From contig JAGVCB010000196.1 of assembly GCA_020059445.1 (NCBI GenBank), positions 1 through 16,280 of the forward strand: a stretch of DNA of 16,280 bases, read 5' to 3'. The translations under genes were made by a program, and so were the position numbers. The notes below the pieces were generated by a model. It was not told the DNA's origin. It was given only the letters and a program-made list of their open reading frames with translations, and did no database searches. The stretch comes from Polynucleobacter sp. GTDB taxonomy: Bacteria; Pseudomonadota; Gammaproteobacteria; Burkholderiales; Burkholderiaceae. Positions 15,126-16,280 of the stretch are shown piece after piece. Numbering within the stretch: position 1 is the stretch's first letter; every line of letters starts with the position of its first letter.

Positions 15126-15923
15126 TTATTGATCCAAAGCCTTACGGATATCCTTTAGAAAGTCTTCCAGTGATTGTACTCTCTGTGCCGGGGCGGCTTC
15201 CTCTAAAAGCTGAACGATTCGGCTACCAATCACCACCGCATCAGCTGTTTTTCCAATAGCCACGGCTGACTGGGCGTCCCTGATACCAAAACCAACTGCG
15301 ATCGGTACTGAGGATGCAGCTCTGATTTGCGGAATAATGCCTGCGACTGCCTGAGTGTCCAAGTTTGCGGCTCCCGTAACCCCCTTGAGAGAAACGTAAT
15401 AAATGTAACCCGCCGCCACTTTACCAACTTGATCAATACGCTCTTGCGAGGAGGTCGGTGCCAATAAGAAAATTGGGTCAATGCCTGCAACTTTGCATTG
15501 CTTGGCAAAGTCTTCGCATTCTTCTGGTGGGTAGTCCACGACCAAAATGCCATCAACCCCTGCATCTTTAGCGGTTTTAACAAAAGTTTCAGTGCCCATG
15601 TGTTCAATCGGATTGGCATACCCCATCAAGACCACCGGGGTGTGATCGTTGGTTTGGCGAAATTGTTTGACCAATTCGATGCAGTGCTTGAGGGTGGTGC
15701 CGTGAGACAAAGCTCTCTCTGAAGCTCTCTGAATCACAGGGCCATCAGCCATTGGATCTGAGAAAGGCACTCCCAATTCAATAACATCAGCGCCACCACG
15801 CACCAAGGCATGCATTAATTCAAGGGTGATACCTGGCTCAGGGTCACCGGCAGTGATAAAGGGCACAAGACCTTTGCGGCCCTGTGCTTTTAAATCAGCA
15901 AATACTTTTGCAATCTTTGACAT
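15126..15923 (-). CDS. trpA: Tryptophan synthase alpha subunit
   Basis: Cleaves indole-3-glycerol phosphate to indole and glyceraldehyde 3-phosphate; indole is channelled to TrpB. The 265-residue TIM barrel shows the catalytic pair E49 (in [11 protein letters not shown]) and D60 (in PMADGPVIQ), matching the classic numbering of the family. Other family segments are FITAGDP (22-28) and the phosphate-binding PIAVGFGI and VVIGSRIV near the C-terminus. The ATG at 15923 is 8 bases after the trpB stop, so the two subunits are translated together. It is followed 2 bases later by accD. Length and motifs are complete. Confidence 0.97.
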   Translation of the reverse strand: MSKIAKVFADLKAQGRKGLVPFITAGDPEPGITLELMHALVRGGADVIELGVPFSDPMADGPVIQRASERALSHGTTLKHCIELVKQFRQTNDHTPVVLMGYANPIEHMGTETFVKTAKDAGVDGILVVDYPPEECEDFAKQCKVAGIDPIFLLAPTSSQERIDQVGKVAAGYIYYVSLKGVTGAANLDTQAVAGIIPQIRAASSVPIAVGFGIRDAQSAVAIGKTADAVVIGSRIVQLLEEAAPAQRVQSLEDFLKDIRKALDQ

Positions 15924-15931
15924 CTATATTC

Positions 15932-16280
15932 CTAAAACTTCAAACCTGATTCTTGAGCAACGGTGTGCATGTCTTTGTCTCCTCTTCCCGATAGATTGAT
16001 CAAAATCGATTTATCTTTCGGTAAAGTTGGGGCCAATTTACAAGCGTAGGCAATGGCGTGACTGCTTTCTAAAGCAGGAATGATGCCTTCAATTTGGCAA
16101 CAATCATGGAAGGCCTTGAGTGCTTCATCATCCGTTACAGCGACATATTCAGCGCGCTTGGAATCTTTTAACCAAGCATGCTCAGGACCAACACCTGGGT
16201 AGTCCATGCCTGCTGATACTGAATGCGTCTCAGCAATTTGACCGTTTTCATCTTGCAATAAATAAGTACGGTTGCCATGC
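15932..16280 (-). CDS. trpB: Tryptophan synthase beta subunit (partial, C-terminal end only)
   Basis: PLP-dependent subunit that joins indole and serine to make tryptophan. Only the last 115 codons are present; the frame runs open off the right edge, and no start codon belongs to this part. Family segments visible include [32 protein letters not shown], a [11 protein letters not shown] segment and the PLP-phosphate region [13 protein letters not shown] near the end. The PLP lysine would lie upstream, outside the window. It precedes trpA by 8 bases, the standard trpBA order. Confidence 0.96.
   Translation of the reverse strand, partial: HGNRTYLLQDENGQIAETHSVSAGMDYPGVGPEHAWLKDSKRAEYVAVTDDEALKAFHDCCQIEGIIPALESSHAIAYACKLAPTLPKDKSILINLSGRGDKDMHTVAQESGLKF

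Noticed and set aside
1-16280. Mobile element, prophage, CRISPR or defence system
   Set aside because: No transposase, integrase, direct-repeat array, tRNA or effector-like gene was found; all frames of size are explained by metabolic or envelope genes.

Overview
The window looks like chromosomal DNA of a low-to-mid GC betaproteobacterium (Burkholderiales), most like Polynucleobacter. That placement rests on gene order (trpB-trpA-accD-folC-dedD-cvpA-purF-metZ, beside a soxCDYZAXB cluster) and on protein style; no database was searched. I see no mobile element, CRISPR array, tRNA or rRNA. Genes are tightly packed, and the longest stretch without a gene is about 230 bases.

Region 1 (about 1-5840, minus strand) is a thiosulfate-oxidation cluster read in the order soxC, soxD, soxY, soxZ, soxA, soxX, soxB (soxB runs off the left edge). 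It encodes a nearly complete periplasmic Sox pathway: SoxYZ carrier, SoxAX cytochrome, SoxB hydrolase and the SoxCD molybdenum/haem sulfane dehydrogenase. The cluster is punctuated by two intrinsic-terminator-like hairpins, one between soxZ and soxA and one between soxX and soxB, which suggests graded expression along the operon.

Region 2 (6070-8814, plus strand), divergent from soxC, holds modB and modC (molybdate ABC permease and ATPase, but no modA) followed by a Tat-exported metallo-beta-lactamase-fold protein. Molybdate uptake next to SoxC, a molybdopterin enzyme, is a sensible functional pairing. The exported hydrolase is the least understood gene here.

Region 3 (8872-16280, minus strand, convergent with region 2) is a housekeeping run read trpB (partial), trpA, accD, folC, dedD-like SPOR gene, cvpA, purF, metZ, with gaps of 2 to 33 bases, so probably one long operon. 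It ends at a bidirectional terminator between metZ and the hydrolase gene. Nothing in the window amounts to a clearly undescribed system; the best leads are the internal sox terminators, the modBC/hydrolase unit beside sox, and unusual starts for folC and soxC.
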